From NCBI GenBank assembly GCA_019351895.1, contig JABBOH010000016.1, positions 34,952-98,951 on the forward strand: 64,000 bases of DNA, in the 5' to 3' direction. Positions 9,272-18,741 of the stretch are shown in pieces. Position 1 is the stretch's first letter, and every line of letters begins with the position of its first letter. Under the pieces are notes generated by a model. The model ran no database searches, was not told the DNA's origin, and was given only the letters and a program-made list of their open reading frames with translations. The translations under genes and the position numbers were made by a program. Source of the DNA: Pseudomonadota bacterium. Lineage in GTDB: Bacteria; Pseudomonadota; Alphaproteobacteria; Acetobacterales; Acetobacteraceae.

Positions 9272-10339
9272 TTGGTGCAGCCGGTCGCCGGGGACCCGCG
9301 CTTCTTCCGGCGCGCGGGGCCCTTTCCTCTCAGCCGGATCGTCGAGTGCATTGGAGTAGCCGCCGACGCCCGTTCCGGCGGCGAGCAGTTGTTTGTGGGT
9401 ATCGCGCCCCTGCAGACCGCAGGCCCTTCGGAGATCAGTTTTCTCACGAACGGGAAGTATCGGGATATCCTGACCGGTTCGCGCGCGGGGGCCGTGCTAC
9501 TCGATCCGTCGCTCGCCCATCTTGTCCCCTCGGGCAGTATTCCGCTCGTGTCGAAGCAGCCCGTCATCGCCTGGGCGCGCGTCGCATCTCTTTTCCATCC
9601 GCCACCGCCCGTGCAGCCGGGCGTTCATCCGACGGCTGTAGTTGATCCCTCGGCCAGAATCGCGCCCGATACCGAGATCGGCCCTTTCGTCGTCATCGGC
9701 GCGCGGGTGGAGATCGGTCCCAGGTGCCGGATTGGCCCGCTGGTCTCGATCGGCGACGGTGTCGTGATCGGCGCTGACGCGCGGATCGGATCGCATGTTT
9801 CGATCAGCCACAGCCTGATCGGGGAACGCGTGACCATCTTCCCCGGCGCCCGTCTGGGACAGGATGGTTTCGGGTTCGACCCAACCCCGACGGCGCAAGG
9901 CTTCACGACCGTGCCGCAACTAGGCCGCGTCTTGATCGGGGACGATGTCGAGATCGGCTCCAACAGCATGATCGACCGCGGCTCCGCTCAGGACACGATC
10001 ATCGGCGCGGGCTCGCGCCTCGACAATTCGGTGCAGATCGCCCATAATGTTCAGCTTGGTCGGTGCTGCGTCATCGTGGCCCAGGCTGGTATTTCCGGCT
10101 CTACGACGCTGGGCGATTACGTCACGGTAGCCGGCCAGGCAGGGATGGCGGGCCACCTCCATATCGGGCAAGGGGCGCGGATCGGGGCGCAGGCCGGCGT
10201 CATGGCGGACGTGGAGCCACACGCGTCGGTGGTCGGAAGCCCCGCTGAGCCGGTGAGGGAGTTTTTTCGGCAGGTTGCGTTCCTACGCCGGATGATGCGG
10301 CGCAACGACGCGGCCAAACATGACACGGACGCAGGCTAG
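9272..10339 (+). CDS. lpxD: UDP-3-O-(3-hydroxyacyl)glucosamine N-acyltransferase
   Basis: LpxD adds the second 3-hydroxyacyl chain (N-linked) in lipid A synthesis, using acyl-ACP. The 355-residue product has an N-terminal uridine-binding domain (SEISFLTNGKY near residue 50) and then a left-handed beta-helix made of hexapeptide repeats from about residue 110 to 315 (for example ARIAPDTEIGPFVVIGARVE). The catalytic His is in the segment VQIAHNVQLG. A C-terminal helix follows. The start is either TTG 9272 or GTG 9275; both lie within a few bases of the upstream stop, so coupling to the chaperone gene is likely. Confidence 0.95.
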   Translation: MVQPVAGDPRFFRRAGPFPLSRIVECIGVAADARSGGEQLFVGIAPLQTAGPSEISFLTNGKYRDILTGSRAGAVLLDPSLAHLVPSGSIPLVSKQPVIAWARVASLFHPPPPVQPGVHPTAVVDPSARIAPDTEIGPFVVIGARVEIGPRCRIGPLVSIGDGVVIGADARIGSHVSISHSLIGERVTIFPGARLGQDGFGFDPTPTAQGFTTVPQLGRVLIGDDVEIGSNSMIDRGSAQDTIIGAGSRLDNSVQIAHNVQLGRCCVIVAQAGISGSTTLGDYVTVAGQAGMAGHLHIGQGARIGAQAGVMADVEPHASVVGSPAEPVREFFRQVAFLRRMMRRNDAAKHDTDAG

Positions 10340-10341
10340 GT

Positions 10342-10842
10342 GTGATGGATGCAGAGACGGATCACGGTCGCACCTTGACGGACGAGGCCAGTGAAAGGCG
10401 GGTCGTCGATATCGCCGGGATAATGGAAGCGATACCGCACCGCTATCCCTTCCTGCTGATCGATCGCATCGTCGACATGATCAGGAATGTCTCCGCCGTC
10501 GGTATCAAGAACGTGTCGATCAACGAGGCGTTTTTCCAGGGACATTTCCCCAATCATCCCGTCATGCCCGGGGTTCTCATCATCGAGAGCATGGCGCAGA
10601 CGGCAGCGGTGCTCGTCGTCGAGACGCTTGGCCCCGAGGCGCGCGGCAAGGTCGTTTACTTCATGTCGGTGGACAGCGCGAAATTCCGCAGGCCGGTAGT
10701 GCCGGGCGATCAGGTACATGTGCATGTGGTGAAGCAGCGCCATCGCGGCAACGTGTGGAAGTTCCAGGCGGTCGCGCGTGTCGATGGTGCCTCCGTCGCG
10801 GAAGCGACCTTTGCGGCCATGATCATGGACCGCGCCGGGTGA
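10342..10842 (+). CDS. fabZ: 3-hydroxyacyl-ACP dehydratase FabZ
   Basis: FabZ dehydrates 3-hydroxyacyl-ACP during fatty acid elongation and competes with LpxA/LpxD for that substrate, which explains its conserved place between them. The 166-residue hot-dog-fold protein carries IPHRYPFLLIDRI and the active-site helix GHFPNHPVMPGVLIIESMAQ, with the catalytic His and Glu. GTG 10342 and ATG 10345 are adjacent start candidates. Its TGA overlaps the lpxA start as GTGA, a sign of translational coupling. Confidence 0.96.
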   Translation: MMDAETDHGRTLTDEASERRVVDIAGIMEAIPHRYPFLLIDRIVDMIRNVSAVGIKNVSINEAFFQGHFPNHPVMPGVLIIESMAQTAAVLVVETLGPEARGKVVYFMSVDSAKFRRPVVPGDQVHVHVVKQRHRGNVWKFQAVARVDGASVAEATFAAMIMDRAG

Positions 10843-11654
10843 GCCTGATCCATCCGGCGGCCATTATCGAAGACGGCGCCTCCATCGGCCAAGGGGTCGA
10901 GATCGGCCCCTGGTGCCATGTCGGTGCTCATTCGGTGCTGGAAGACGGGGTGCGCCTCATCTCCCACGTAGTGGTCGACGGACATACGCGCATCGGGGCT
11001 GGGGCCACGCTTTACCCATTCGCCAGCGTCGGCCTGCCGCCGCAGGATCTGAAGTATCGTGGCGAGCCGACGCGTTGCGAGATCGGTCTGGGTACGCAGA
11101 TCCGGGAGCACTGCACGATCCATCGCGGCACGGCGACGGGCAGCGGGATCACGCGGGTGGGCTCGAAATGCCTTTTGATGGCGGTCGTCCACGTTGCTCA
11201 TGACTGCTCGCTCGGCGACGGCGTCATCGTGGCGAACAACGTCGTCATGGGCGGGCACGTGACGATCGAGGATGGCGCCACGATCGGCGGCAGCGCCGCG
11301 CTCCACCAGTTTGTCAGGATCGGTCGCGGCGCCATGGTGGGAGGCGTCTCCGGCGTCGAAGCCGACGTGATCCCCTTCGGGCTGGTCATGGGCAACCGCG
11401 CGCGGCTTGTCGGCCTCAATATCATCGGTCTCCGACGCCGCGGTCTGGACCCTGCCGCGATACGCTCGCTGCGCGCGGCGTTCCGCCTATTGTTCCGTCA
11501 CGACGGGGTATTTGCCGCTCGGCTCTCCGAAACGCGCCTGCGGTACGGCGCCGATCCGATCGTGACCGAGATCCTCGATTTCATCGAGGCGCCGAGTAAA
11601 CGCGGTCTTGTCCGGCGGGACGCCCGTGCGGTCGAGACCGACGACGCCGCCTGA
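10839..11654 (+). CDS. lpxA: Acyl-ACP--UDP-N-acetylglucosamine O-acyltransferase
   Basis: LpxA performs the first step of lipid A synthesis, 3-O-acylation of UDP-GlcNAc. The 271-residue product begins SLIHPAAIIEDGASIG, the usual N-terminus, has hexapeptide-repeat beta-helix coils to about residue 190, the catalytic His in VHVAHDCSLGD (near 125), and the family's C-terminal helical domain (NIIGLRRRGLD...). I set the start at GTG 10839, inside the fabZ stop. A reading frame open further upstream would add 28 residues that do not belong to the family. Confidence 0.96.
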   Translation: MSLIHPAAIIEDGASIGQGVEIGPWCHVGAHSVLEDGVRLISHVVVDGHTRIGAGATLYPFASVGLPPQDLKYRGEPTRCEIGLGTQIREHCTIHRGTATGSGITRVGSKCLLMAVVHVAHDCSLGDGVIVANNVVMGGHVTIEDGATIGGSAALHQFVRIGRGAMVGGVSGVEADVIPFGLVMGNRARLVGLNIIGLRRRGLDPAAIRSLRAAFRLLFRHDGVFAARLSETRLRYGADPIVTEILDFIEAPSKRGLVRRDARAVETDDAA

Positions 11655-11664
11655 TCTCTCCGCT

Positions 11665-12498
11665 GTGACCGCGCCGCTCGGGATCATCGCCGGAAGTGGT
11701 CCGCTTCCGGCTCAGGTGGCGCGGGCGGCTCAGGCGGCGGGGCGGGACGTCTTCATCATCGGTCTCGACGGCCACGCGGAAGCGGATCGCATCGCGCCGT
11801 TTCCGCACGCCTTCTTGCGAATGGGCGCGGCCGTGCGGATGCTCGCACTGCTGCGGGAGAAGGGATGCCGCGATCTCGTCCTCGTCGGTCCTGTCAGGCG
11901 CCCCTCCTTCCGCGACCTGCGTCCTGATGGGGAGGGCATGCGCCTTCTGACGCGCATCGGGCGTGCGGCCTTCGCGGGCGACGACGGTCTGCTGAAGGCG
12001 GTGATCCGCGTGCTGGGCGAGGAGGGTTTTCATGTGCTCGGCGCGCATGAGGTGTTGGGCGGCCTGATCGGACGGATAGGGCTGATGACCAAAGCAGCGC
12101 CGGACGAACAGGCGCGTGCCGACATCGCCCGGGGCATCGCCGTCTGCCGGGCGCTCGGTGCCGCCGATGTCGGTCAGGGCTGCGTGGTCCAGGCCGGAGT
12201 CGTGCTGGCGGTTGAGGCGGTGGAGGGCACGGATGCCATGCTCGCCCGCTGCGGTCCGCTGGCGTGGCCCGGGCCGGGGGGTGTTCTGGTGAAGCTGGTC
12301 AAACCGGGTCAGGACCGGCGGGCCGATCTGCCGACCATCGGGGAGCAGACCGTCCAGTGCGCTGTCAGTGCCGGGCTTCGAGGTCTCGCCTTCGAGGGCG
12401 GCGGCACGATCATCATGGATCGCGATCGCATGGTGGAGGCGGCGGATGCTGCGGGATTCTTCGTTCTTGGCCTCGGGCCGGAGGCACTGAAGGCCTGA
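11665..12498 (+). CDS. lpxI: UDP-2,3-diacylglucosamine diphosphatase LpxI
   Basis: LpxI hydrolyses UDP-2,3-diacylglucosamine to lipid X, replacing LpxH in many alphaproteobacteria. The 277-residue product starts [18 protein letters not shown], a typical LpxI N-terminus, has [10 protein letters not shown] near residue 75 and the conserved C-terminal block [23 protein letters not shown] 11665 follows the lpxA stop by 10 bases; the frame is open up to 11608 inside lpxA, so an earlier start is possible. In many relatives lpxB comes next, but here the operon ends and gloA follows 172 bases later. Confidence 0.93.
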   Translation: MTAPLGIIAGSGPLPAQVARAAQAAGRDVFIIGLDGHAEADRIAPFPHAFLRMGAAVRMLALLREKGCRDLVLVGPVRRPSFRDLRPDGEGMRLLTRIGRAAFAGDDGLLKAVIRVLGEEGFHVLGAHEVLGGLIGRIGLMTKAAPDEQARADIARGIAVCRALGAADVGQGCVVQAGVVLAVEAVEGTDAMLARCGPLAWPGPGGVLVKLVKPGQDRRADLPTIGEQTVQCAVSAGLRGLAFEGGGTIIMDRDRMVEAADAAGFFVLGLGPEALKA

Positions 12499-12670
12499 CC
12501 CCCAGACCGATTTCGCGGGTGCGCGGGGGCGGAGGGGCCCGCGACCACGACCGGATCTGGCGACTTGGCATCCTGGCCCGCTGGCCTCATCTTGCGCCCG
12601 GGCGCGCCAGACCGACCGGCGTCCGATATCCCAACCCAGTCACCGGCACCGAAAAAACAGGAAGACCATC

Positions 12671-13072
12671 ATGAGCCAGGCCCAGGATTTCAGCTATCTC
12701 CACACCATGCTCCGCGTCGGCGATCTCGAGCGCAGCATCCGCTTCTATACCGAGAACCTCGGCATGAAGGAGCTTCGCCGGGCCGACGTGCCCGACGGCA
12801 AATATACCCTCGTTTTCCTCGGCTATGGCGACGAGAAGTCGAATACCGTCCTCGAGCTTACCTACAACTACGGCGTCGAGCACTATGAGATGGGTTCGGC
12901 CTTCGGCCATCTGGCCCTGGGCGTCTCGGACATCCACGCCACCTGCGAGAAGCTGCGCGCCGCGGGCGCGAAGATTTCGCGCGAGCCAGGCCCTGTGAAG
13001 TTCGGCACAACCGTCATCGCCTTCATCGAAGATCCGGATGGCTACAAGATCGAGTTGATCGAGCGCAGCTGA
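12671..13072 (+). CDS. gloA: Lactoylglutathione lyase (glyoxalase I)
   Basis: Glyoxalase I isomerises the hemithioacetal of methylglyoxal and glutathione to S-lactoylglutathione, detoxifying methylglyoxal. The 133-residue product has two vicinal-oxygen-chelate halves. The four metal ligands are visible at positions equivalent to the E. coli enzyme: His11, Glu62 (VLELTYNYG), His80 (FGHLALGV) and Glu128 (YKIELIERS). It lacks the insertions of eukaryotic zinc-type enzymes, which suggests the Ni/Co class. ATG 12671 has AGGAAG six bases upstream. A strong hairpin follows the stop. Confidence 0.95.
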   Translation: MSQAQDFSYLHTMLRVGDLERSIRFYTENLGMKELRRADVPDGKYTLVFLGYGDEKSNTVLELTYNYGVEHYEMGSAFGHLALGVSDIHATCEKLRAAGAKISREPGPVKFGTTVIAFIEDPDGYKIELIERS

Positions 13073-13089
13073 CCACAAAGCTCCGCCTT

Positions 13090-13129
13090 GGGGGCAATCC
13101 GCGGATCGGTGATCCGCGGACGATCCCCC
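13090..13129 (+). terminator. Strong hairpin after gloA
   Basis: TCCGCGGATC (13098-13107) and GATCCGCGGA (13111-13120) form a perfect ten-base stem with a three-base loop. It is flanked by GGGGG (13090-13094) and CCCCC (13125-13129), which extend it. It starts 18 bases after the gloA stop. There is no U-tract, so it may be a transcript-stabilising or weak terminator structure. The rest of the 387-base gap to nrdJ holds only the candidate regulatory site near 13354. Confidence 0.5.
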
Positions 13130-13353
13130 GGCGTCCGACGGGGACTCGCCTCACCACATCGTCTGAAGATCGGCCGGCAATTGCCACATCCCGCAGGAGA
13201 ACCTTCCGGGGTGCGCGAGTCGCCCGGCTCACGCGGGCGGACGCCCGTCGAGCCTGATCACAGAATGTGCCAGCGCGCGATTCGGGTTCCAAAGACGCTG
13301 GGCTTCGGCGTAGGCTCGACTGGGCTGCGACACCAGGGCGTAGCTGTCAATAT

Positions 13354-13368
13354 GCAACATCTTGTTGC
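13354..13368 (+). promoter_or_regulatory. Palindrome upstream of nrdJ, possible NrdR box
   Basis: GCAACA-TCT-TGTTGC is a perfect interrupted palindrome 92 bases before the nrdJ start, in the most AT-rich part of the gap. A second imperfect element, CTACTAGATTTGG, lies just downstream (about 13385-13397). Ribonucleotide reductase genes are commonly controlled by NrdR at tandem AT-rich palindromes in this position. The match to the canonical 16-base NrdR box is only partial, so the assignment is inference. No conserved cobalamin-riboswitch B12 box was seen in this leader. Confidence 0.35.
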
Positions 13369-13459
13369 TAGAGGGGTGTACTACCTACTAGATTTGGTTA
13401 TCGGCGCGGTCCCTCAATGACCGGCTCCACGCCCCACCGGACTGAATGAGGACCATTGC

Positions 13460-16400
13460 ATGCGCTTTGAGAGGGAACTGACGGCCGACGCTGACGGCCG
13501 GTATGGCGAGATCGAGTTCGTCCGCGCGACGAGCGAGATCCGCAATCCGGACGGCTCCGTCATCTTCCGCCTCGCCGATATCGAGGTACCGAAGCCTTGG
13601 TCGCAGGTTGCCTGTGACATTCTGGCCCAGAAGTATTTCCGGAAGGCGGGCGTGCCGGCGTTGCTGAAGCCGGTCGATGAGCCCGGGGTTCCTGCTTGGC
13701 TGCGGCGTCATGTGGCTGACACGGCGGCGCTGGCTGCCCTGCCGGAGGCCGAACGCACCGTGGGCGAGAAAACGGCTCAGCAGGTCTTCGACCGAATGGC
13801 CGGCACCTGGACCTATTGGGGCTGGAAGGGCGGCTATTTCGACAGCGAGGCGGATGCGCGGGCCTTCCGCGATGAGCTTTGCTTCATGCTGGCGCGGCAG
13901 ATGGTCGCACCCAATTCGCCGCAATGGTTCAACACCGGGCTGCATTGGGCTTACGGCATCGACGGTCCTGCCCAGGGCCACTTCTATGTCGATCCCAAGA
14001 GCGGCAAGGTTGTCGAATCCACCAGCGCCTATGAGCATCCCCAGCCGCATGCCTGCTTCATCCAGTCGGTAGCCGATGACCTCGTGAACGAGGGCGGCAT
14101 CATGGACCTCTGGGTGCGCGAGGCCCGGCTGTTCAAATACGGCTCCGGCACCGGCTCCAACTTCTCGAAGCTGCGCGGCGATGGCGAGAGGCTGTCGGGC
14201 GGCGGCCGGTCCTCCGGCCTCATGAGCTTCCTCAAGATCGGTGACCGTGCGGCGGGCGCGATCAAGTCCGGCGGCACCACCCGCCGCGCGGCCAAGATGG
14301 TATCGGTCGATGTCGATCACCCCGATATCGAGGCCTATGTCGATTGGAAGGTCATCGAGGAGCAGAAGGTCGCGGCTCTCGTCGCCGGCTCCAAGATGAC
14401 GAAGCGCCAGCTTGACGCCGTGATCGTGGCCTGCCGGGAGGCGGTGCCCGATCTGGGCGAGGCCGCTTACGACGTGGCGAAGAACGCGGGCCTCAAGGCC
14501 GCCGCGCGGCGCGCCCGCGACTGCGCGATTCCTGAGAACTATATCCGACGCGCCATCGACGCCGCGAAGAACGGAGCCGAGAGCTTTGACTTCCGCACCT
14601 ATGACACCGACTGGGACAGCGAAGCCTACCTGACGGTTGCGGGCCAGAACTCCAACAACTCCGTGCGGCTGACGAATGATTTCGTGCAGCGGGTGCTGGA
14701 TGACGGCGAGTGGGACCTCATCCGCCGCACCGACGGTCGCGTGCACAAGACGCTGCGCGCGCGGGCCTTGTGGGACAAGATCGGTGCTGCCGCCTGGGCC
14801 TCGGCCGATCCCGGCGTGCAGTACGACACGACCATCAACGAGTGGCACACCTGCCCGGCTGGGGGACGCATCAACGCGTCGAACCCCTGCTCGGAATACA
14901 TGTTCCTCGATGACACCGCCTGCAATCTCGCCTCGCTCAACCTGCTCGCCTTCCGCCGCGACGACGGCCACTTCGACACGGCGCTCTTTACTCACTGCAC
15001 GCGCATCTGGACCGTGGTTCTCGAAATCTCGGTGCTCATGGCGCAGTTCCCGTCACGCGAGATCGCGCGGCTGTCCTACGACTACCGCACGCTCGGCCTC
15101 GGCTACGCCAACCTCGGCGGACTGCTCATGGCGGCCGGCCTGCCTTATGACAGCGACGAGGGCCGCTCGATCTGTGCCGCGGTGAGTGCGGTGATGACCG
15201 GCGTCGCCTATCGCACCTCGGCCGAGATGGCCGCGCAGCTGGGGCCGTTTGCGGGCTTTCCGGCCAATCGTGACGCCATGCTGCGGGTCATCCGCAACCA
15301 CCGCCGGGCGGCGCTTGGGGGCGCGGAAAGCTATGAGGATCTGACGGTTGCGCCTGTGCCCTTCATCCGGACGCATTGCCCCGATCACGGCCTTGCCGGC
15401 GCCGTCGCCGATGTCTGGAACGAGGCGCTGGCAATGGGCGAGGCGCATGGCTACCGCAACGCGCAGGTCAGCGTCGTCGCGCCGACAGGCACCATCGGTC
15501 TCGTGATGGATTGCGACACCACCGGCATCGAGCCCGACTTCGCGCTGGTGAAGTTCAAGAAACTCGCGGGCGGCGGCTACTTTAAGATCATCAACCGCAT
15601 CGTGCCCGAGGCGCTGAAGACTCTCGGCTATTCCCCTGCTCAGACCGATCGCATCATCCGCTATGCGGTGGGTCATGGCACGCTGGTGGGCGCGCCCGCC
15701 ATCAGCCACCAGACGCTGGCCGCCAAGGGGTTCACGCCGGAGGATATCGCGAAGGTGGAGGGTGCGCTCGGCAGCGCCTTCGATATCAAGTTCGTCTTCA
15801 ACAAATGGACGCTCGGCCAAGACGTGCTGACCGGCGGGCTCGGTTTCACTTCGGCCGAGATCGAGAGCCCGCGTTTCGACCTGCTGACCGCCATGGGCTT
15901 CACCCGGGCGCAGATAGAGGCCGCGAACACCTTCGTCTGCGGTGCCATGACGCTCGAAGGCGCGCCGGAAATCGACCCGGCTCATCTGCCGGTCTTCGAC
16001 TGCGCGAATCCGTGCGGCCGGATCGGCGTGCGCTTCCTCTCGGCCGACAGCCACATCCGCATGATGGCGGCCTCACAGCCCTTCATCTCGGGCGCGATCT
16101 CCAAGACCATCAACATGCCGAACGCGGCGACGGTCGAGGATTGCAAGCAGGCCTACCTGCTCTCCTGGCGTCTCGGGCTGAAGGCCAATGCGCTCTATCG
16201 CGATGGTTCGAAGCTCAGCCAGCCGCTCTCCTCGCAATTGATCGACGACGAGGACGACGCCGAGGGGCTCGTCGCGCAGCCGGCGGCGGCGCAGGCCGTG
16301 GCAATGGCGGAGCGGATCGTCGAGCGGGTCATCCATCGCGCCGAGCGGCGGCGTCTCCCGGACCGCCGCAAGGGCTACACGCAGAAGGCCGCGGTCGGCG

Positions 16401-17059
16401 GGCACAAAGTCTATCTGCGGACCGGCGAATACGAGGATGGCAGCCTCGCCGAGGTTTTCATCGATATGCACAAGGAAGGCTCGGCCTTCCGCTCGCTGAT
16501 GAACAACTTCGCGATCGCCATCTCGATCGGTCTGCAATACGGCGTGCCGCTGGAGGAGTTCGTGGAGGCCTTCACCTTCACGCGCTTTGAGCCGGCGGGG
16601 ATGGTGCAGGGGAACGAGGCCATCCGTATGGCGACCTCGATCATCGACTATATCTTCCGTGAGCTTGCCATCTCCTATCTGGCGCGGAACGACCTCGCTC
16701 ATGTGGGTCCCGCCGACCTCATGCCCGACACGATTGGCAATGGCGCGTCCGAGGGTAGTCTGCCTCGCACCGGCAGCCAGACGGCGGAGCAGGCGCGGTC
16801 TGTTCTGGCGGACATCCAGCGCGGGGTCAGTTTGGGCTTCGTGCGCGGAACGATGGGTGGCGCGATGGGCAGTGCTGCGCCGTCTGCTTTGTCGGCGCAT
16901 GCCGTCGTGCCGGGTGAGGACCGGATGAGTCGCGTCCGTGAGGCGAAGGTGAAGGGCTACGAGGGCGACAGCTGCCCCGAATGCGGCAACTTCACGATGG
17001 TGCGGAACGGCACCTGCCTGAAATGCGTGACCTGCGGCGCCACGAGCGGCTGCTCATAA
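13460..17059 (+). CDS. nrdJ: Vitamin B12-dependent (class II) ribonucleotide reductase
   Basis: This cytoplasmic enzyme reduces ribonucleotides to deoxyribonucleotides using adenosylcobalamin to generate the active-site thiyl radical, so it needs neither oxygen nor a separate radical subunit. The 1199-residue length is typical of the long alphaproteobacterial NrdJ. Visible blocks are [27 protein letters not shown] (near residue 230), the catalytic-region [40 protein letters not shown], and a C-terminal cysteine cluster CPECG...CLKCVTCG of the re-reducing tail. ATG 13460 has GAGGA seven bases upstream. It is monocistronic, followed by a hairpin. Confidence 0.97.
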   Translation: MRFERELTADADGRYGEIEFVRATSEIRNPDGSVIFRLADIEVPKPWSQVACDILAQKYFRKAGVPALLKPVDEPGVPAWLRRHVADTAALAALPEAERTVGEKTAQQVFDRMAGTWTYWGWKGGYFDSEADARAFRDELCFMLARQMVAPNSPQWFNTGLHWAYGIDGPAQGHFYVDPKSGKVVESTSAYEHPQPHACFIQSVADDLVNEGGIMDLWVREARLFKYGSGTGSNFSKLRGDGERLSGGGRSSGLMSFLKIGDRAAGAIKSGGTTRRAAKMVSVDVDHPDIEAYVDWKVIEEQKVAALVAGSKMTKRQLDAVIVACREAVPDLGEAAYDVAKNAGLKAAARRARDCAIPENYIRRAIDAAKNGAESFDFRTYDTDWDSEAYLTVAGQNSNNSVRLTNDFVQRVLDDGEWDLIRRTDGRVHKTLRARALWDKIGAAAWASADPGVQYDTTINEWHTCPAGGRINASNPCSEYMFLDDTACNLASLNLLAFRRDDGHFDTALFTHCTRIWTVVLEISVLMAQFPSREIARLSYDYRTLGLGYANLGGLLMAAGLPYDSDEGRSICAAVSAVMTGVAYRTSAEMAAQLGPFAGFPANRDAMLRVIRNHRRAALGGAESYEDLTVAPVPFIRTHCPDHGLAGAVADVWNEALAMGEAHGYRNAQVSVVAPTGTIGLVMDCDTTGIEPDFALVKFKKLAGGGYFKIINRIVPEALKTLGYSPAQTDRIIRYAVGHGTLVGAPAISHQTLAAKGFTPEDIAKVEGALGSAFDIKFVFNKWTLGQDVLTGGLGFTSAEIESPRFDLLTAMGFTRAQIEAANTFVCGAMTLEGAPEIDPAHLPVFDCANPCGRIGVRFLSADSHIRMMAASQPFISGAISKTINMPNAATVEDCKQAYLLSWRLGLKANALYRDGSKLSQPLSSQLIDDEDDAEGLVAQPAAAQAVAMAERIVERVIHRAERRRLPDRRKGYTQKAAVGGHKVYLRTGEYEDGSLAEVFIDMHKEGSAFRSLMNNFAIAISIGLQYGVPLEEFVEAFTFTRFEPAGMVQGNEAIRMATSIIDYIFRELAISYLARNDLAHVGPADLMPDTIGNGASEGSLPRTGSQTAEQARSVLADIQRGVSLGFVRGTMGGAMGSAAPSALSAHAVVPGEDRMSRVREAKVKGYEGDSCPECGNFTMVRNGTCLKCVTCGATSGCS

Positions 17060-17078
17060 CGGCACCCGTCAAGCCATA

Positions 17079-17112
17079 CCCTCTGGGCTGGCCGACCGGT
17101 CAGACCAGAGGG
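17079..17112 (+). terminator. Hairpin after nrdJ
   Basis: CCCTCTGG (17079-17086) pairs with CCAGAGGG (17105-17112); the loop contains a further short pairing (GGCTGGCC/GACCGGTC region). It lies 19 bases after the nrdJ stop. There is no clear U-tract, so termination strength is uncertain. Confidence 0.4.
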
Positions 17113-17252
17113 AATCAGCCTTCCCGGGGCGGAGCATGACAGTCGCCGGGGGCAGTCGCGACAACGGTGACCTCGCCAAAACCCTTGAGGCTGTCGTATC
17201 ACGCGCATTGGGCGGCCCAGGATCATCCGCCCGGACGGCGGAGACCTGAAGC

Positions 17253-18116
17253 ATGGACACCCTCATCAAGCACTCGCCAGAGGCGGAGGACGCGCATCCC
17301 GAACGGCGCGGCACGGCGGCCCCGTCCCAGACCTTCGAGACGCCGGGCATCAAGCCCATGGGCCGGCCGAGCTTTACGACCCGCGCCGTCATGCGGATCG
17401 TTGCATGGATCGAGCGGCTGAACCTTCGCTCGGCAAGGCACGGCAATCCGCCCGTCTATGACCTCGAGACATTCCCCTGGGCGCGCGACCTGGAGCGGGA
17501 GTGGCAGCTAATCCGCACCGAACTCGACCGTGTTCTGGTCAGGAAGGCGGACCTTCCGAGCTTCCATGACATCTCGACCGATGTCTCCACCATCAGCACC
17601 GATGCGGGCTGGAAGACCTTCTTCCTTACCGGCTACGGCCACACCTCGGCGAACAACACGGCGCTTTGCCCGGAAACCTGGCGGATCGTGCAGAAGATCC
17701 CTGGGCTGCAGACGGCCATGTTCTCGATCTTCGAGCCGGGCAAGCATCTGCCCGCGCATCGCGGGCCCTATAATGGCGTGCTCAGGCTGCATCTCGGACT
17801 CAAGGTCCCGGACCACCCCGACAAGATCGCGATCCGCATCGACCGGGAGGTCCGCCATTGGCAGGAGGGCCGAGCGCTGATTTTCGACGACGCGTTCGAG
17901 CACGAGGCCTGGAACCACTCGGACGAGACACGCGTCGTCCTGTTCGTGGACTTCAACAAGCCGCTGCGCTTTCCGGCCAATCTCATCAACGCGTTGCTGT
18001 TGCGGATCGCGATCTTCACCCCCTTCATCAAGGAGGGCGCGGACAATCACTCGGCCTGGGAGAAGAAGTTCTACGCCGAGGCCGAAGCTCTTCGGAACGC
18101 CGCCAAGCCTCAATGA
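17253..18116 (+). CDS. LpxO-like aspartyl/asparaginyl beta-hydroxylase family protein
   Basis: The 287-residue product belongs to the Fe(II)/2-oxoglutarate aspartyl/asparaginyl beta-hydroxylase family. Its order of blocks follows LpxO, which 2-hydroxylates the secondary acyl chain of lipid A: CPETWRIVQKIPG (139-151), AMFSIFEPGKHLPAHRGPYN (155-174) and ALIFDDAFEHEAWN (208-221). Probable iron ligands are His169 and His217, and Arg227 probably binds 2-oxoglutarate. Salmonella LpxO has an N-terminal membrane anchor; here only a modest hydrophobic segment (about 46-53) and a C-terminal one (244-258) are seen. Substrate could also be ornithine lipid. ATG 17253 has GGAGA upstream. It heads a run with the next two genes. 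Confidence 0.82.
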   Translation: MDTLIKHSPEAEDAHPERRGTAAPSQTFETPGIKPMGRPSFTTRAVMRIVAWIERLNLRSARHGNPPVYDLETFPWARDLEREWQLIRTELDRVLVRKADLPSFHDISTDVSTISTDAGWKTFFLTGYGHTSANNTALCPETWRIVQKIPGLQTAMFSIFEPGKHLPAHRGPYNGVLRLHLGLKVPDHPDKIAIRIDREVRHWQEGRALIFDDAFEHEAWNHSDETRVVLFVDFNKPLRFPANLINALLLRIAIFTPFIKEGADNHSAWEKKFYAEAEALRNAAKPQ

Positions 18117-18141
18117 CAGCAGCAAAACCCAAGGACGGATC

Positions 18142-18741
18142 ATGACGACGAGCGCCAATTCCCGCACCGCTGACCACGAGATCGAGTCGCTGTTCCTGGA
18201 GCGTTGGTCTCCCCGGGCCTTCACCGAGGAGGAGATCCCCGAGGCCGATCTGTTTTCGATGTTCGAGGCGGCGCGGTGGGCGCCTTCTTCCTACAACTCT
18301 CAGCCGTGGACTTTCCTTTACGCCCGCCGCGGCTCGCCCAACTGGGATAGGTTCCTGGGATTGCTGATCGAGTTCAATCAGGGCTGGGCGAAGCGCGCGG
18401 GCGCGCTCGTCATCATCGCCTCGAACTCAACGATGCTGCCGCCCGGCGCCGAGAAGCCGGTGCCCTCCCATAGCCACTCCTTCGACTGCGGCGCCGCGTG
18501 GGCGCAGTTCGCGCTGCAGGGGGCGAAGCTCGGCTGGCATGCTCACGGCATGGTGGGCTTCGACATTCCGCGTGCCTTCGCCGAGCTTGGGCTCCCTGCC
18601 GGCTACCGCGTGGAAGCGGCCGCGGCCGTCGGGCGCCTCGCCGACAAGTCGATACTGCCCGAGTTCCTGCAGGCGCGCGAAGTCCCGAGCCCGCGCAAGC
18701 CGGTGAGCGAGTTCGCCTTCGACGGCAACTTCCGCGGATGA
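18142..18741 (+). CDS. Nitroreductase family protein
   Basis: A 199-residue FMN-dependent NAD(P)H oxidoreductase of the nitroreductase fold. The N-terminal RWSPRAFTEEEIPEADLFSM and AARWAPSSYNSQPWTF (residues 49-64) match the FMN-binding Arg-Ser/Thr-x-Arg-x-Phe and Pro-Ser-x-x-Asn-x-Gln-Pro motifs. The physiological substrate cannot be told from sequence. ATG 18142 has AAGGA six bases upstream. Its stop overlaps the next start as ATGA, indicating translational coupling to the deaminase gene. Confidence 0.9.
   Translation: MTTSANSRTADHEIESLFLERWSPRAFTEEEIPEADLFSMFEAARWAPSSYNSQPWTFLYARRGSPNWDRFLGLLIEFNQGWAKRAGALVIIASNSTMLPPGAEKPVPSHSHSFDCGAAWAQFALQGAKLGWHAHGMVGFDIPRAFAELGLPAGYRVEAAAAVGRLADKSILPEFLQAREVPSPRKPVSEFAFDGNFRG

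Noticed and set aside
13073..13459. Cobalamin riboswitch before the B12-dependent reductase
   Set aside because: The expected B12 box and the conserved flanking helices are not visible; only a hairpin and a short palindrome are present.
13388..14995. Minus-strand open frame of 535 codons opposite nrdJ
   Set aside because: It is antisense to the clear class II reductase and has no motif.
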